Assembly: GCA_034664105.1 (NCBI GenBank)
Contig: JAXDIH010000081.1
Location: forward strand, 1-21,043
From: JACVRW01 sp034664105
GTDB lineage: Bacteria; Actinomycetota; Thermoleophilia; Solirubrobacterales; Thermoleophilaceae
DNA length: 21,043 bases
Reading direction: 5' to 3'
The notes beneath the pieces were generated by a model. The model worked only from the letters and a program-made list of their open reading frames with translations, was not told the origin of the DNA and made no database searches. This document shows, piece by piece, positions 1 to 7,232 of this stretch. The position numbers and the translations under genes were made by a program. The first letter of the stretch is position 1. Each line of letters begins with the position of its first letter.

Positions 1-1
1 G

Positions 2-310
2 CTGCTGGTGGCGAGCGTGTTCGGCATCCTCGCCGCCGGCCTGGCCAACCGGCCGCTGATCGTGGCCGAGACCGACCAGCGCGAGCGGGCCGCCCAGGAG
101 CTGTTCGACTTCGTGACCGGCCACGGCACCGCCGAGTTGCGCCGCAACCTCGAGGCGTCGGACACGAGCCGCCTGGCGGAGGGCTACTACCGCAGCTGCA
201 TCCCGCACGACGACCGCGAGCGCTGGACCTGCTTCTTCATCGACGCACGCAAGAAGAACACGACATTGATCCGCGACCCGAGCCAGCTGCCCAACAAGCG
301 CCAGCCCTAG
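2..310 (+). CDS. C-terminal part of an unknown protein with one membrane segment (5' end outside window)
   Basis: The open frame runs in from the window edge. Codons are already open at base 2, so the GTG at base 8 is probably internal. The visible part begins with a hydrophobic stretch (about residues 1-16, LLVASVFGILAAGLAN) that looks like a transmembrane helix. A charged, soluble tail of about 85 residues follows, with two cysteines (RSCIPHDD and WTCFF) and a basic C-terminus (LPNKRQP). I do not recognise a family. It ends in TAG at 308-310, which shares the CTAG tetranucleotide with the stop of the convergent gene on the other strand. No terminator-like hairpin is visible between them. 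The coding call rests on the long open frame at the window edge and the exact junction; the function is unknown. Confidence 0.6.
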   Translation: MLVASVFGILAAGLANRPLIVAETDQRERAAQELFDFVTGHGTAELRRNLEASDTSRLAEGYYRSCIPHDDRERWTCFFIDARKKNTTLIRDPSQLPNKRQP

Positions 311-1869
311 CTGCGGGCCAGCTCCACCAGCCGTCCGCCCGGTCGGACCTCCAGCACCTCGACGACGTTGCTTCCGCGCCGCAACGCCGTCTCGGGCACG
401 AGCAGCGAGAAGAACTCCGTGCGCCTGCCGCGCAGGTGGAAGCTGCGACCCACGGCGCGGATGCGGCCGTTCACCGCCACCGCCAGATCGCGCATGGTCC
501 CGGCCGGGCTGTCTTCGAGCCGGCCCGTCACGCGCGTCGGCCAGATGTCGTTCGAGGGCTGGACGTCGTCGAGCAGCGCGTCGTTGGCCAACTCGCCCCG
601 CACTCCGGTCGACGCCGCGATCGCCCGCGGGCCCACGCGGCGGCCGATCAGCTCCGGGTGCGGCCCGACGCGGTACGCGGACGCCCAGGGGTCGCCGAAC
701 ATCAGCTCGCTCTGCACGCCGGTGCCGTACTTGCTCGCGCGCCAGACGCGCAGCTCGTGGCGGCGCCGCTCGAACTCCAGGCGTCCGAACGAGATCACGC
801 GAGAGAAGTCGCGCCGCGTCATCGCGACCCGCGTGCGCGCCTTGGCGGCCGCCGAGAACACCGAGCGGCTCTCGTGCGGCCACCAGACCTTCGTGCCCAG
901 CACGTCGGCCACCGTGGGCACGATGTCGATGTTGCGCACGATGCTGTCGTCGACGCGGCCCTCGGTCTGCTGGGGACGCTTCACGAAGAACGGCACCGAG
1001 GCGACCTGCTCGAAGTTGGACTCGGTCACCTGCCTGCGCTCCTCCACGCCCACCTCGAACGCGATGCCGTGATCGGCGACGACGATGAACAGGCTGCGGT
1101 CGAACAGGCCGGTGCGCTTCAGTCGGCGCACGATCAGGCCGAGCTGGCGATCCGTGTAGCCCACCTGGAGCAGGTGGCGCAGGTGGTTGTGGTCGGTGAG
1201 GAGCGCGTCGTGGAAGCCCCCCGGCCGGTTGATGCCCTCGATCGGGTCGTTGCCCGATGGGCGGCTCTGACGACCGGAGGGCAGGTAGATCCACGGCTCG
1301 TGGGGCAGCAGCGCGTGGTGGAAGTAGAACGTCGGCCGCGGCCGGTCGCGGATCGCGCCGATCCAGCTGTGCAGGCGCGCCGGGCGCCCGCCGCCGGCCA
1401 GCCGCTTGAGCACTCCCGGTCGCCTGGTGCGCGCCCCCGGGCAGATCCGCGGCGGACAGACCGCGGTCCCGGACTCGACCTTGACCACGTCGTACCCGAG
1501 TCGGTCCATCAGGTGGAAGATGCTCGGCTGGTGGCTGCGCACGTCCGGCGCCGTCCCCCGCCGAGGCATGCGCCCGTCGAGGATCGCCGGCACCGCCTTG
1601 AACGTCGAGTCGTAGACGGTCTGCCCGTTGCGAAACCAGGTCGACGTCGAGGCCAGGGCGGCGAAGTTCGGGTAGCGCGCGGCGTCGATGCGACCGTCGG
1701 GGCCGATCAGCGTGTCGCCTGGGAACTCATCGAAGACGACGATCACGACCGGCGGGCGGCGCTCGGCGGCGGCGGCGTTGCCGGCGCCCGCGCCGTCGCG
1801 TCCCGCCACCACCACGGCCACCATCGCGGCGCCGGCGAGCAGGAGCACCACGAGTAGTCGCGCGCGCAC
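307..1869 (-). CDS. Exported sulfatase/alkaline-phosphatase-fold hydrolase, paralogue 2
   Basis: This 520-residue protein has an N-terminal hydrophobic signal or anchor (residues about 3-22), so it acts outside the membrane. The sulfatase-like core (about 39-325) shows VVIVVFDEFPGD (metal-binding acidic pair D47/E48), TVYDSTFKAVP (84-94), LLPHEPW (H190) and VADHGIAF (D266, H267), then NIDIVPTVADVLG. Family knowledge places the nucleophile in the YDSTFK region, probably T89. The Cys/Ser-x-Pro-x-Arg formylglycine motif of true sulfatases is absent, so a phosphoesterase or phosphoglycerol-transferase-like reaction is as likely as sulfatase. The C-terminal 130 residues include AVNGRIRAVGRSFHLRG, which is shared with the upstream paralogue. 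It begins 10 bp after that gene stops, so the two form an operon. Substrate unknown. Confidence 0.85.
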   Translation of the reverse strand: MRARLLVVLLLAGAAMVAVVVAGRDGAGAGNAAAAERRPPVVIVVFDEFPGDTLIGPDGRIDAARYPNFAALASTSTWFRNGQTVYDSTFKAVPAILDGRMPRRGTAPDVRSHQPSIFHLMDRLGYDVVKVESGTAVCPPRICPGARTRRPGVLKRLAGGGRPARLHSWIGAIRDRPRPTFYFHHALLPHEPWIYLPSGRQSRPSGNDPIEGINRPGGFHDALLTDHNHLRHLLQVGYTDRQLGLIVRRLKRTGLFDRSLFIVVADHGIAFEVGVEERRQVTESNFEQVASVPFFVKRPQQTEGRVDDSIVRNIDIVPTVADVLGTKVWWPHESRSVFSAAAKARTRVAMTRRDFSRVISFGRLEFERRRHELRVWRASKYGTGVQSELMFGDPWASAYRVGPHPELIGRRVGPRAIAASTGVRGELANDALLDDVQPSNDIWPTRVTGRLEDSPAGTMRDLAVAVNGRIRAVGRSFHLRGRRTEFFSLLVPETALRRGSNVVEVLEVRPGGRLVELARS

Positions 1870-1879
1870 GCGCGGAAGG

Positions 1880-3391
1880 CTAGAGCCGGCGCAGGCTCCC
1901 CGCGACGACCTCGAACAGCTCGATCGAGTTGCGACCCTCTCGCAGAGCGCTCTCCGGCACCATCAGCGCGAAGTGCTCCGTCGGGTCGCCCTGGAGGTAG
2001 AACGAGCGGCCGACCGCCTCGATGCGCCCGTTCACCGCGATCGCCAGGTCCCGCTTCGCTCCCGGCGCTCCACCCTCGAGGTCGCCGGCTATCTGCGTCG
2101 GCACCACGCCGCTCGCCCGGCGCACGTCCGCGAACAGCTCCGGCTGGGTGACCGACGCCCGCACGGAGGCGCGGGCAACGGCCGGTGCGGGCTGTCCGAT
2201 CAGGTTGCGGTGCGGCCCGATGCCGGTGAACAGCGAGCCGACGTCGCCGGAGCCGAACTGCCTCAGGCGGCGGTCGACCACGGCGCGCCTGCGCGCCTCC
2301 CAAAGCCGGCCCGAGATGTGCACGACCGACGAGAAGTCGCGTGTGTCGAGCGTGACGCTGTGGCGCCGCCGCGTGATCGGGCCGAAGGCCGAGTGGCCGT
2401 CGACGCGGTAGCCGACCTTCCAGCCCAGCACGTCGGCGATCGTGGGCGTGACGTCGAGCGTGCGCGCGTAGACGTCGCTGATCCGCCCGGCTCGCTGGCG
2501 CGGCCGCTTCACGAACAGCGGCACCGGCGTCAGCTCCTCGACGTTGGACTGGCTCACGCTGCGGCGCGTCTGCACGCCGAACTGGAACGCGATGCCGTGG
2601 TCGGCCGTCGCCACGATCAGCGTGTCGTCGTAGATCCCCTGCTCCTTGAGCCGGCGCACGAGGCGGCCGAGCAGCCGGTCGGTGAAGCCCAGCTGGAGCA
2701 GGTAGCGCTGCTCGTTGTGGCGCGTCAGGAACTCGTCCCCGAAGCCCGGGACCGTGTTCATGCCGGGCAGCAGGTCGCCCGGCCGCGGCCGCGTGCGCTC
2801 GCCGGAGGGCAGGTACAGGTAGGGACCGTGGGGCAGCAGCAGGTGCTTGACCCACAGCGTCGGCTTGCCCGGCTTGATCGTGCGCACCCAGCTGTCGAAG
2901 CGCTCAGGGCGCCCGCTCAGCAGGTTGGGGATGATCGCCGGCCGGCGGGTGCGACCGCCGCGGCAGGTCGAGGGCGGGCAGAGCGCCGTGGCCTCCTCCG
3001 AGTCCACGATCCGGTAGCGGTGGCGGGCGAACATGTCGTAGATCGTGTGCGGGTGGTCGCGCCGGTCGGCGCTCGTGCCTCGACGCGGCTGCACGCCGTC
3101 GAGGATCAGCGGCACCGCCTTGGTCGTGGAGTCGTAGACCGAGTAGGCGTTGCGGAACCAGGTGCCGTCCGCGGCCAGCGCCGCGAAGTTGGGGTAGCGG
3201 ACCGGGTCGATGCGGCGGTGGCGGTCGAGCAGCGAGTCGCCCGGGAATTCGTCCATCACCAGCAGCACGACGTACGGGCGCTTCGGTGCGGCGGCGCTCG
3301 CGTGGTCGGCCCGCGGGTCGTCGGACGAGCACGAGAAGCCGAGCAGCATCGCGGCGGCTGCCGCGATCGTTGCGAGCGCCATGCGGGTCAT
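1880..3391 (-). CDS. Exported sulfatase/alkaline-phosphatase-fold hydrolase, paralogue 1 (possible lipoprotein)
   Basis: This 503-residue protein is the first gene of the leftward pair. The frame is open further upstream, but the ATG at 3391 is chosen because it gives a clean signal sequence (MTRMALATIAAAAAMLLGF) and lies 8 nt after a -10-like hexamer; a second ATG at 3382 is possible. The signal ends in FSC-SSDD, an imperfect lipobox, so lipoprotein anchoring is possible but not certain. The core repeats the neighbour's motifs: VVLLVMDEFPGD, SVYDSTTKAVPLILDG, LLLPHGPYLYLP, VATADHGIAFQ and TLDVTPTIADVLG. It shares the C-terminal AVNGRIEAVGRSFYLQG module. The arrangement is a tandem duplication. 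No formylglycine Cys motif is present, so true sulfatase activity is doubtful. Confidence 0.85.
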   Translation of the reverse strand: MTRMALATIAAAAAMLLGFSCSSDDPRADHASAAAPKRPYVVLLVMDEFPGDSLLDRHRRIDPVRYPNFAALAADGTWFRNAYSVYDSTTKAVPLILDGVQPRRGTSADRRDHPHTIYDMFARHRYRIVDSEEATALCPPSTCRGGRTRRPAIIPNLLSGRPERFDSWVRTIKPGKPTLWVKHLLLPHGPYLYLPSGERTRPRPGDLLPGMNTVPGFGDEFLTRHNEQRYLLQLGFTDRLLGRLVRRLKEQGIYDDTLIVATADHGIAFQFGVQTRRSVSQSNVEELTPVPLFVKRPRQRAGRISDVYARTLDVTPTIADVLGWKVGYRVDGHSAFGPITRRRHSVTLDTRDFSSVVHISGRLWEARRRAVVDRRLRQFGSGDVGSLFTGIGPHRNLIGQPAPAVARASVRASVTQPELFADVRRASGVVPTQIAGDLEGGAPGAKRDLAIAVNGRIEAVGRSFYLQGDPTEHFALMVPESALREGRNSIELFEVVAGSLRRL

Positions 3392-3399
3392 GCGCCGGC

Positions 3400-3405
3400 A
3401 CTTTA
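3400..3405 (-). promoter_or_regulatory. Putative -10 element for the sulfatase-like operon
   Basis: On the minus strand this reads TAAAGT and ends 8 nt before the ATG at 3391. A start of transcription 7 nt downstream would leave a leader of about 2 nt. A GTGAAA resembling a -35 lies 15 nt upstream, slightly closer than usual. No Shine-Dalgarno sequence precedes the ATG, consistent with a leaderless message. Confidence 0.4.
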
Positions 3406-3469
3406 GGCTGCGCCCGGACGTTTCACGCGCGGGTAACACGCGACGGCGTACGATCCCGACGTTTCCTCG

Positions 3470-4051
3470 ATGGCCGGACCCGAAAACCTGATGGAGATGG
3501 CCCGCACCGACTTCGTCGAGCGTTCTCCGCTGACCCGCGAAGCGCTCGCCTTCGCGGCCACCAGCCACGAGGGCCAGATGCGCGAGATCGACGACATGCC
3601 GTTCGTCACGCACCCGGTCGAGGTCGCCTGCCTGCTGCACGAGGCCGGCTACTCCGACGAGGTCGTGGCAGCCGGGGTGCTCCACGACGTGCTGGAGGAC
3701 ACGGACGTCGAGCTAGACGAGCTCGAGCGTCGCTTCGGCCCCGAGGTGGCCGGCTTGGTCGCCGCGGTCAGCGACGACCCGTCGATCGAGGACGACGCGC
3801 GGCGCAAGGCGGCCTTGCGCGAGCAGGTCGCGCGCGCCGGCGAGTGCGCCGCCGCAGTCTTTGCCGCCGACAAGGTGTCCAAGGCGCGCGAGCTGCGCAT
3901 CCGCGCCGGGGGCGGTCGCTTCCAGCGCGGGGACAAGGTCAGGATCGAGCACTACGAGGCCAGCCTGGAGATGCTCGGCGGGCTGATGCCGGGGCACGAG
4001 CTGGTCGACCGCCTGCGCGCCGAGCTCGAAGCGTTCCACGCGCTGGGCTAG
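3470..4051 (+). CDS. Stand-alone HD-domain phosphohydrolase, RelA/SpoT-hydrolase (MESH1-like) type
   Basis: This 193-residue protein consists almost only of an HD metal-dependent hydrolase fold. The visible motif series matches the hydrolase half of RelA/SpoT: SHEGQMR (H33), FVTHPVEVA (H48), AAGVLHDVLEDT (H72-D73, E76-D77), RRFGPEVAGLVAAVSD, and FAADKVSKARE, where D134 sits at the place of the family's fourth metal ligand (normally KLADRLHNMR). Synthetase and regulatory domains are absent. By family, it may hydrolyse the 3'-pyrophosphate of (p)ppGpp or a related nucleotide. The divergence of the last motif makes the substrate uncertain. Start ATG 3470 is taken; ATGs at 3491 and 3497 are alternatives and none has a clear Shine-Dalgarno. 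A TACGAT hexamer at 3449-3454 could be its -10. It is transcribed divergently from the sulfatase pair and converges on the next gene. Confidence 0.85.
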   Translation: MAGPENLMEMARTDFVERSPLTREALAFAATSHEGQMREIDDMPFVTHPVEVACLLHEAGYSDEVVAAGVLHDVLEDTDVELDELERRFGPEVAGLVAAVSDDPSIEDDARRKAALREQVARAGECAAAVFAADKVSKARELRIRAGGGRFQRGDKVRIEHYEASLEMLGGLMPGHELVDRLRAELEAFHALG

Positions 4052-4518
4052 CCGGCCGCCAGCAGCTCCACTCCCAGCCGCCGGGCCAGGCCCTCCCCAC
4101 CCCAGCGCATGACCACGTCGTGGTTGTACTCGAACACCGGCCGGGCCACCGGCGCGAGCATGTTCATCCACCGCTTCGTGCTGCGCACGCGCCAGTCGTA
4201 GACCACGGCGGTCACGCCCTCCTGCTCGAACAGGCGCCAGGTGCCCGTGCCCTCGAGCTCACCGCTGGCGTGGCCGGCCATGCAGCAGGGCTCGTCGATC
4301 TCGCCGACCGTGAAGTCGAACTCCAGCTCGTAGGGGATGCGGCTGCGCCAGGCGATCCGGTACCGGCTGCCGAGCCGCTGGGCGTCACCCGGATCCAGCT
4401 CGCTGACGCGCTCCACGCCACGCCACCACTCGGGCCAGCGCAGCGGATCCTGGAGGACCTCCCAGGCAGCGTCCCGGGAGGCCTCCAGCAGCCACGTCGT
4501 TACGAAGCGGTATTCCAT
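4048..4518 (-). CDS. SRPBCC (START/polyketide-cyclase-like) superfamily protein
   Basis: This 156-residue protein begins with the typical SRPBCC opening (EYRFVTTWLLEASRDAAWEVLQDPLRWPEWW). It continues with alternating beta strands (SRYRIAWRSRIPYELEFDFTVGEI, GTGTWRLFEQEGVTAVVYDWRV) and closes with a long helix (VFEYNHDVVMRWGGEGLARRLG), as expected for a helix-grip fold binding a hydrophobic ligand. Ligand and reaction cannot be told from sequence. The start ATG at 4518 is the only conventional one in frame near the fold's first strand. It follows the aldehyde dehydrogenase gene by 55 bp, but two strong hairpins separate them, so it may be a separate or attenuated unit. Its TAG overlaps the convergent HD gene's TAG in one CTAG. 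Confidence 0.8.
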   Translation of the reverse strand: MEYRFVTTWLLEASRDAAWEVLQDPLRWPEWWRGVERVSELDPGDAQRLGSRYRIAWRSRIPYELEFDFTVGEIDEPCCMAGHASGELEGTGTWRLFEQEGVTAVVYDWRVRSTKRWMNMLAPVARPVFEYNHDVVMRWGGEGLARRLGVELLAAG

Positions 4519-4519
4519 C

Positions 4520-4536
4520 GGCGCCAGGATGGCGCC
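4520..4536. repeat. Hairpin with CAGGATG core, 1 nt upstream of the SRPBCC start codon
   Basis: The arms GGCGCCA and TGGCGCC are perfect 7 bp complements around a GGA loop. In the leftward transcript the stem ends one base before the ATG at 4518, so it could hide the start or act as part of a termination signal. It resembles a second hairpin at 4550-4568 with the same loop sequence. Confidence 0.6.
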
Positions 4537-4549
4537 TTTGCCATCGGAG

Positions 4550-4568
4550 CGCGGGCAGGATGCCCGCG
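4550..4568 (-). terminator. Terminator-like hairpin after the aldehyde dehydrogenase gene
   Basis: An 8 bp perfect stem (CGCGGGCA / TGCCCGCG) with a 3 nt GGA loop begins 5 nt past the aldehyde dehydrogenase stop codon on the minus strand. There is no U-run, so it would be a GC-type (U-less) terminator or attenuator. It shares the CAGGATG core with the hairpin at 4520-4536. Confidence 0.45.
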
Positions 4569-4573
4569 GAGCT

Positions 4574-6019
4574 CTACATCTCCAGGTTGACCATGATGTG
4601 CTTGATCTCCTGGTACTCCTCGATCGCGTACTTGGAGAGGTCCTTGCCGTAGCCGGACTGCTTGTAGCCGCCGTGCGGCATCTCCGAGGCGATCGGGATG
4701 TGGTCGTTCACCCACACGCACCCGAAGCGCAGCGCGTTGGCCACCCGGTGCGCCCGTGCCACGTCGCGAGTCCACACCGATGACGCCAGCCCGTAGCGCG
4801 TGCCGTTGGCCCACTCGATCGCCTTGGCCTCGTCGTCGAACTGCTGCACGGTGAGGACGGGGCCGAAGATCTCGTTCTGGATCATCTCGTCGTCCTGCTG
4901 CAGGTTCGCGACGATGGTCGGCTCGAGGAAGTACCCGGGGAGGTCCGGTTCCTTGCCGCCGGTCACGATCTCGGCGTGGGACGGCTTGCGCTCGAGGAAG
5001 CCCTCCACGCGCTCCCGCTGTCGCTGGGAGTTGACGGGCCCGAGGGTCGTCTCCGGGTCGAACGTGTCGCCCATCTTGTAGCCCTTGGCCTGATCGGCGA
5101 GGCCGCTCACCACGGCGTCGTAGACCTTCGAGCCGGCCAGAACGCGCGTCGCGGCCGTGCAGTCCTGGCCCGCGTTGTAGAGGCCGGTGGCGGCGATCGT
5201 CTCGAGCGCCGTGTCGAGGTCGACGTCGTCGAACACGACCACCGGCGCCTTGCCGCCCAGCTCGAGGTGCACCCGCTTCAGCGACTCGGCCGCGGCCCGG
5301 GCGATCCACTTGCCGGTCTCCGGCGAACCGGTGAGCGACACCAGCTCGATGTCGGGGTGGGTGACGAGCGACGAGCCGGCCGGCTCGCCGTGCCCGGTGA
5401 TCACGTTCAGCACGCCGTTGGGCAGCACCTGGGAAGCCAGCTCGGCCAGCTTCACCGTGGACATCGGGGTCGTCTCGGCCGGCTTCAGCACGATCGAGCA
5501 GCCGGCGGCGAGCGCGGGGCCGATCTTCCAGATGGCCATCATCAGCGGGTAGTTCCAGGGCGTGATCTGCGCGACCGGGCCGACCGCCTCGCGTCGGATG
5601 ATCGAGGTATGGGCGGCGATGTACTCCCCCGACGCCTGACCCTCGGGCACGCGCGCCGCGCCGCCGAAGAAGCGCAGGTTGTCGGCCATGAACGGGATCT
5701 CGTCCTCCTGGAAGGCGCCGCGCGGCTTGCCGGCATCCGCGGCCTCCAGGTCGGAGAGCTCGTCGGAGTGCTCCTCGATCAGATCGGCGAGCTTGAGCAG
5801 CGCGGAGGCGCGCTCGCCCGGAGGAGTGACCGACCACTCGCCGAAGGCGCGCTTGGCCGCGGCCACGGCGCGGTTCACGTCCTCTTCGGTCGACAGCGGC
5901 ATGTCGGCGATCACCTCCCCGTTGGCCGGGTTGGTCACCTCCTCGGTGGCTCCCTCGGCGGAGTCGACGAACTCGCCGTCGATGAAGTTCTGCAGCTTGG
6001 TGCGAGTGGTGGTTGCCAT
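4574..6019 (-). CDS. NAD(P)-dependent aldehyde dehydrogenase, gamma-aminobutyraldehyde dehydrogenase type
   Basis: This 481-residue protein has the usual ALDH length. It shows the full catalytic set: PWNYP (N156, oxyanion hole), KPAETTP, SLTGSPETG (Rossmann turn, about 229-236), LELGGK (E253, general base), GQDCTAATR (C287, nucleophile) and NEIFGPV (E383). The FIDGEFVDS opening and the EIPFMADNLRFFGGAARV...GEYIAAHTS stretch resemble actinobacterial gamma-aminobutyraldehyde dehydrogenases, which oxidise 4-aminobutanal to GABA after putrescine transamination. Betaine-aldehyde or succinate-semialdehyde dehydrogenase activity cannot be excluded. The ATG at 6019 has a purine-rich GAGAGAGGAA ribosome site. 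It follows the alanine dehydrogenase gene by 18 bp, so the two are co-transcribed. It is probably the last gene of the leftward polyamine operon, ended by the hairpin at 4550-4568. Confidence 0.92.
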   Translation of the reverse strand: MATTTRTKLQNFIDGEFVDSAEGATEEVTNPANGEVIADMPLSTEEDVNRAVAAAKRAFGEWSVTPPGERASALLKLADLIEEHSDELSDLEAADAGKPRGAFQEDEIPFMADNLRFFGGAARVPEGQASGEYIAAHTSIIRREAVGPVAQITPWNYPLMMAIWKIGPALAAGCSIVLKPAETTPMSTVKLAELASQVLPNGVLNVITGHGEPAGSSLVTHPDIELVSLTGSPETGKWIARAAAESLKRVHLELGGKAPVVVFDDVDLDTALETIAATGLYNAGQDCTAATRVLAGSKVYDAVVSGLADQAKGYKMGDTFDPETTLGPVNSQRQRERVEGFLERKPSHAEIVTGGKEPDLPGYFLEPTIVANLQQDDEMIQNEIFGPVLTVQQFDDEAKAIEWANGTRYGLASSVWTRDVARAHRVANALRFGCVWVNDHIPIASEMPHGGYKQSGYGKDLSKYAIEEYQEIKHIMVNLEM

Positions 6020-6037
6020 CTCTCTTGTTCCTCTCTC

Positions 6038-7162
6038 CTAGGCGGTGACGCTGAGCACTTCTTCGACGGGCGTGTAGTCCACGCCGACTCCCTCGGCGAC
6101 CGCTGGATGGGTCACCTTCCCGGCGGCGACGTTAACGCCCGCCTTGAGGCCGGGCACTTTCTGCAGCGCTCCCACCAGCCCGTCGTCGGCGAGCGCGAGC
6201 ACGTAGGGCAGGGTTGCGTTGGTGAGGGCAAAGGTCGACGTGACCGGCACGGCCCCCGGCATGTTGGCTACGCAGTAGTGGGTCACCCCGTCCACCTCGT
6301 AGACGGGGTCGGAGTGGGTCGTGGGCCGCGACGTCTCGAAGCAACCGCCCTGGTCGATCGAGACGTCCACCAGCACGGCGCGCTTCTTCATCAGCTTGAG
6401 CTGCTCGCGCTTGACCACATACGGCGCGCGGGCTCCGTGAACCAGCACGGCCCCGATCACGAGGTCCGCACGCGGCAGCATCTCCTCCACCGCCAGCGTG
6501 GAGGAATAGACCGTGGAGGCGCGGCCGCCGAAGGTCACGTCCAGCTCGCGCAGACGATCGATGTTGCGGTCGTAGACGAACACGTCGGCCTCCATGCCGA
6601 TCGCGATGAACGCGGCGTTCTGCCCGACCACGCCACCGCCGATGATCATCACCGTCGCCGCCGCCACACCGGGTACGCCGCCGAGCAGCACGCCTCGGCC
6701 ACCGAGCGGACGCTCGAGGAAGAACGCGCCGGCCTGCGTGGCGATCTTGCCGGCCACCTCGCTCATCGGCGCCAGCAGCGGCAGCCGCCCGCGCTCGTCC
6801 ACCACGGTCTCGTAGGCGATGCAGATCGCGCCGCTCTCGGCCAGCCCGCGCGTCAGCTCGGGGTTCGGCGCCAGGTGCAGGTAGGTGAACAGCACATGGT
6901 CGGGGCGCAGCATCGCCACCTCTTCGGGCTGCGGCTCCTTCACCCCGAGGATCATCTCCGCCTCTTCGAAGACCGTTGCGGCGTCGGGAACGATGCGGGC
7001 TCCCTGGGCGGTGTACTCCGAGTCCGGGATCGTGCTGCCCTCACCGGCCCCGGCCTGGACGATCGCCTCGTGACCGTGCTCGACCAGCTCGCGCGCGCCG
7101 GCCGGCGTGAGCGCCACCCGGTACTCGTCGGTCTTGATCTCCGTCGGAACGCCGACTCTCAT
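6038..7162 (-). CDS. ald: Alanine dehydrogenase (NAD-dependent)
   Basis: This 374-residue protein matches the family throughout: MRVGVPTEIKTDEYRVALTP start, GVKEPQPEE (K75), FTYLHLAP (H96), the nucleotide-binding GGGVVGQNAA (175-184) with D198 for the adenosine ribose, and VDVSIDQGG (D270). These residue numbers coincide with the catalytic positions known in Mycobacterium tuberculosis Ald. The enzyme interconverts L-alanine + NAD+ + water with pyruvate + ammonia + NADH in the cytosol. Between a PLP transaminase and an aminoaldehyde dehydrogenase, its likely task is to regenerate pyruvate, the amino acceptor, and release the nitrogen as ammonia. A GGGAGG sequence about 11 nt before the ATG serves as ribosome site. 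A GC hairpin separates it from the upstream PucR gene, so its expression may be partly uncoupled. Confidence 0.95.
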   Translation of the reverse strand: MRVGVPTEIKTDEYRVALTPAGARELVEHGHEAIVQAGAGEGSTIPDSEYTAQGARIVPDAATVFEEAEMILGVKEPQPEEVAMLRPDHVLFTYLHLAPNPELTRGLAESGAICIAYETVVDERGRLPLLAPMSEVAGKIATQAGAFFLERPLGGRGVLLGGVPGVAAATVMIIGGGVVGQNAAFIAIGMEADVFVYDRNIDRLRELDVTFGGRASTVYSSTLAVEEMLPRADLVIGAVLVHGARAPYVVKREQLKLMKKRAVLVDVSIDQGGCFETSRPTTHSDPVYEVDGVTHYCVANMPGAVPVTSTFALTNATLPYVLALADDGLVGALQKVPGLKAGVNVAAGKVTHPAVAEGVGVDYTPVEEVLSVTA

Positions 7163-7211
7163 TCGTCTCGCATCCTCCCTTACCAGCCCCCAGCCAGGTG
7201 GCCGCGGGGGG

Positions 7212-7231
7212 CCGGGGGCGTGAGCCCCCGG
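7212..7231 (-). terminator. GC hairpin between the PucR gene and alanine dehydrogenase
   Basis: The perfect 8 bp arms CCGGGGGC / GCCCCCGG surround a 4 nt loop. On the minus strand the stem begins 1 nt after the PucR stop codon and 49 nt before the alanine dehydrogenase start. No U-tract follows, so it is either a U-less attenuator or an mRNA-stabilising structure inside the operon. Confidence 0.4.
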
Positions 7232-7232
7232 T

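Noticed and set aside
436..1857. 473-residue open frame antisense to the sulfatase-like gene
   Set aside because: Its translation is rich in Arg, Ala, His and Val without domain structure, as expected for the complement of a GC-rich gene, while the opposite strand has clear sulfatase-fold motifs.
1688..3406. 572-residue rightward open frame spanning both sulfatase-like genes
   Set aside because: It crosses the boundary of two real leftward genes and has low-complexity Arg/Ala/Asp composition; a GC-skew artefact.
3392..3685. N-terminal extension of the sulfatase-like paralogue 1 by 98 codons
   Set aside because: It would run through the divergent HD gene and precede the signal sequence; the -10-like TAAAGT near 3391 supports the shorter form.
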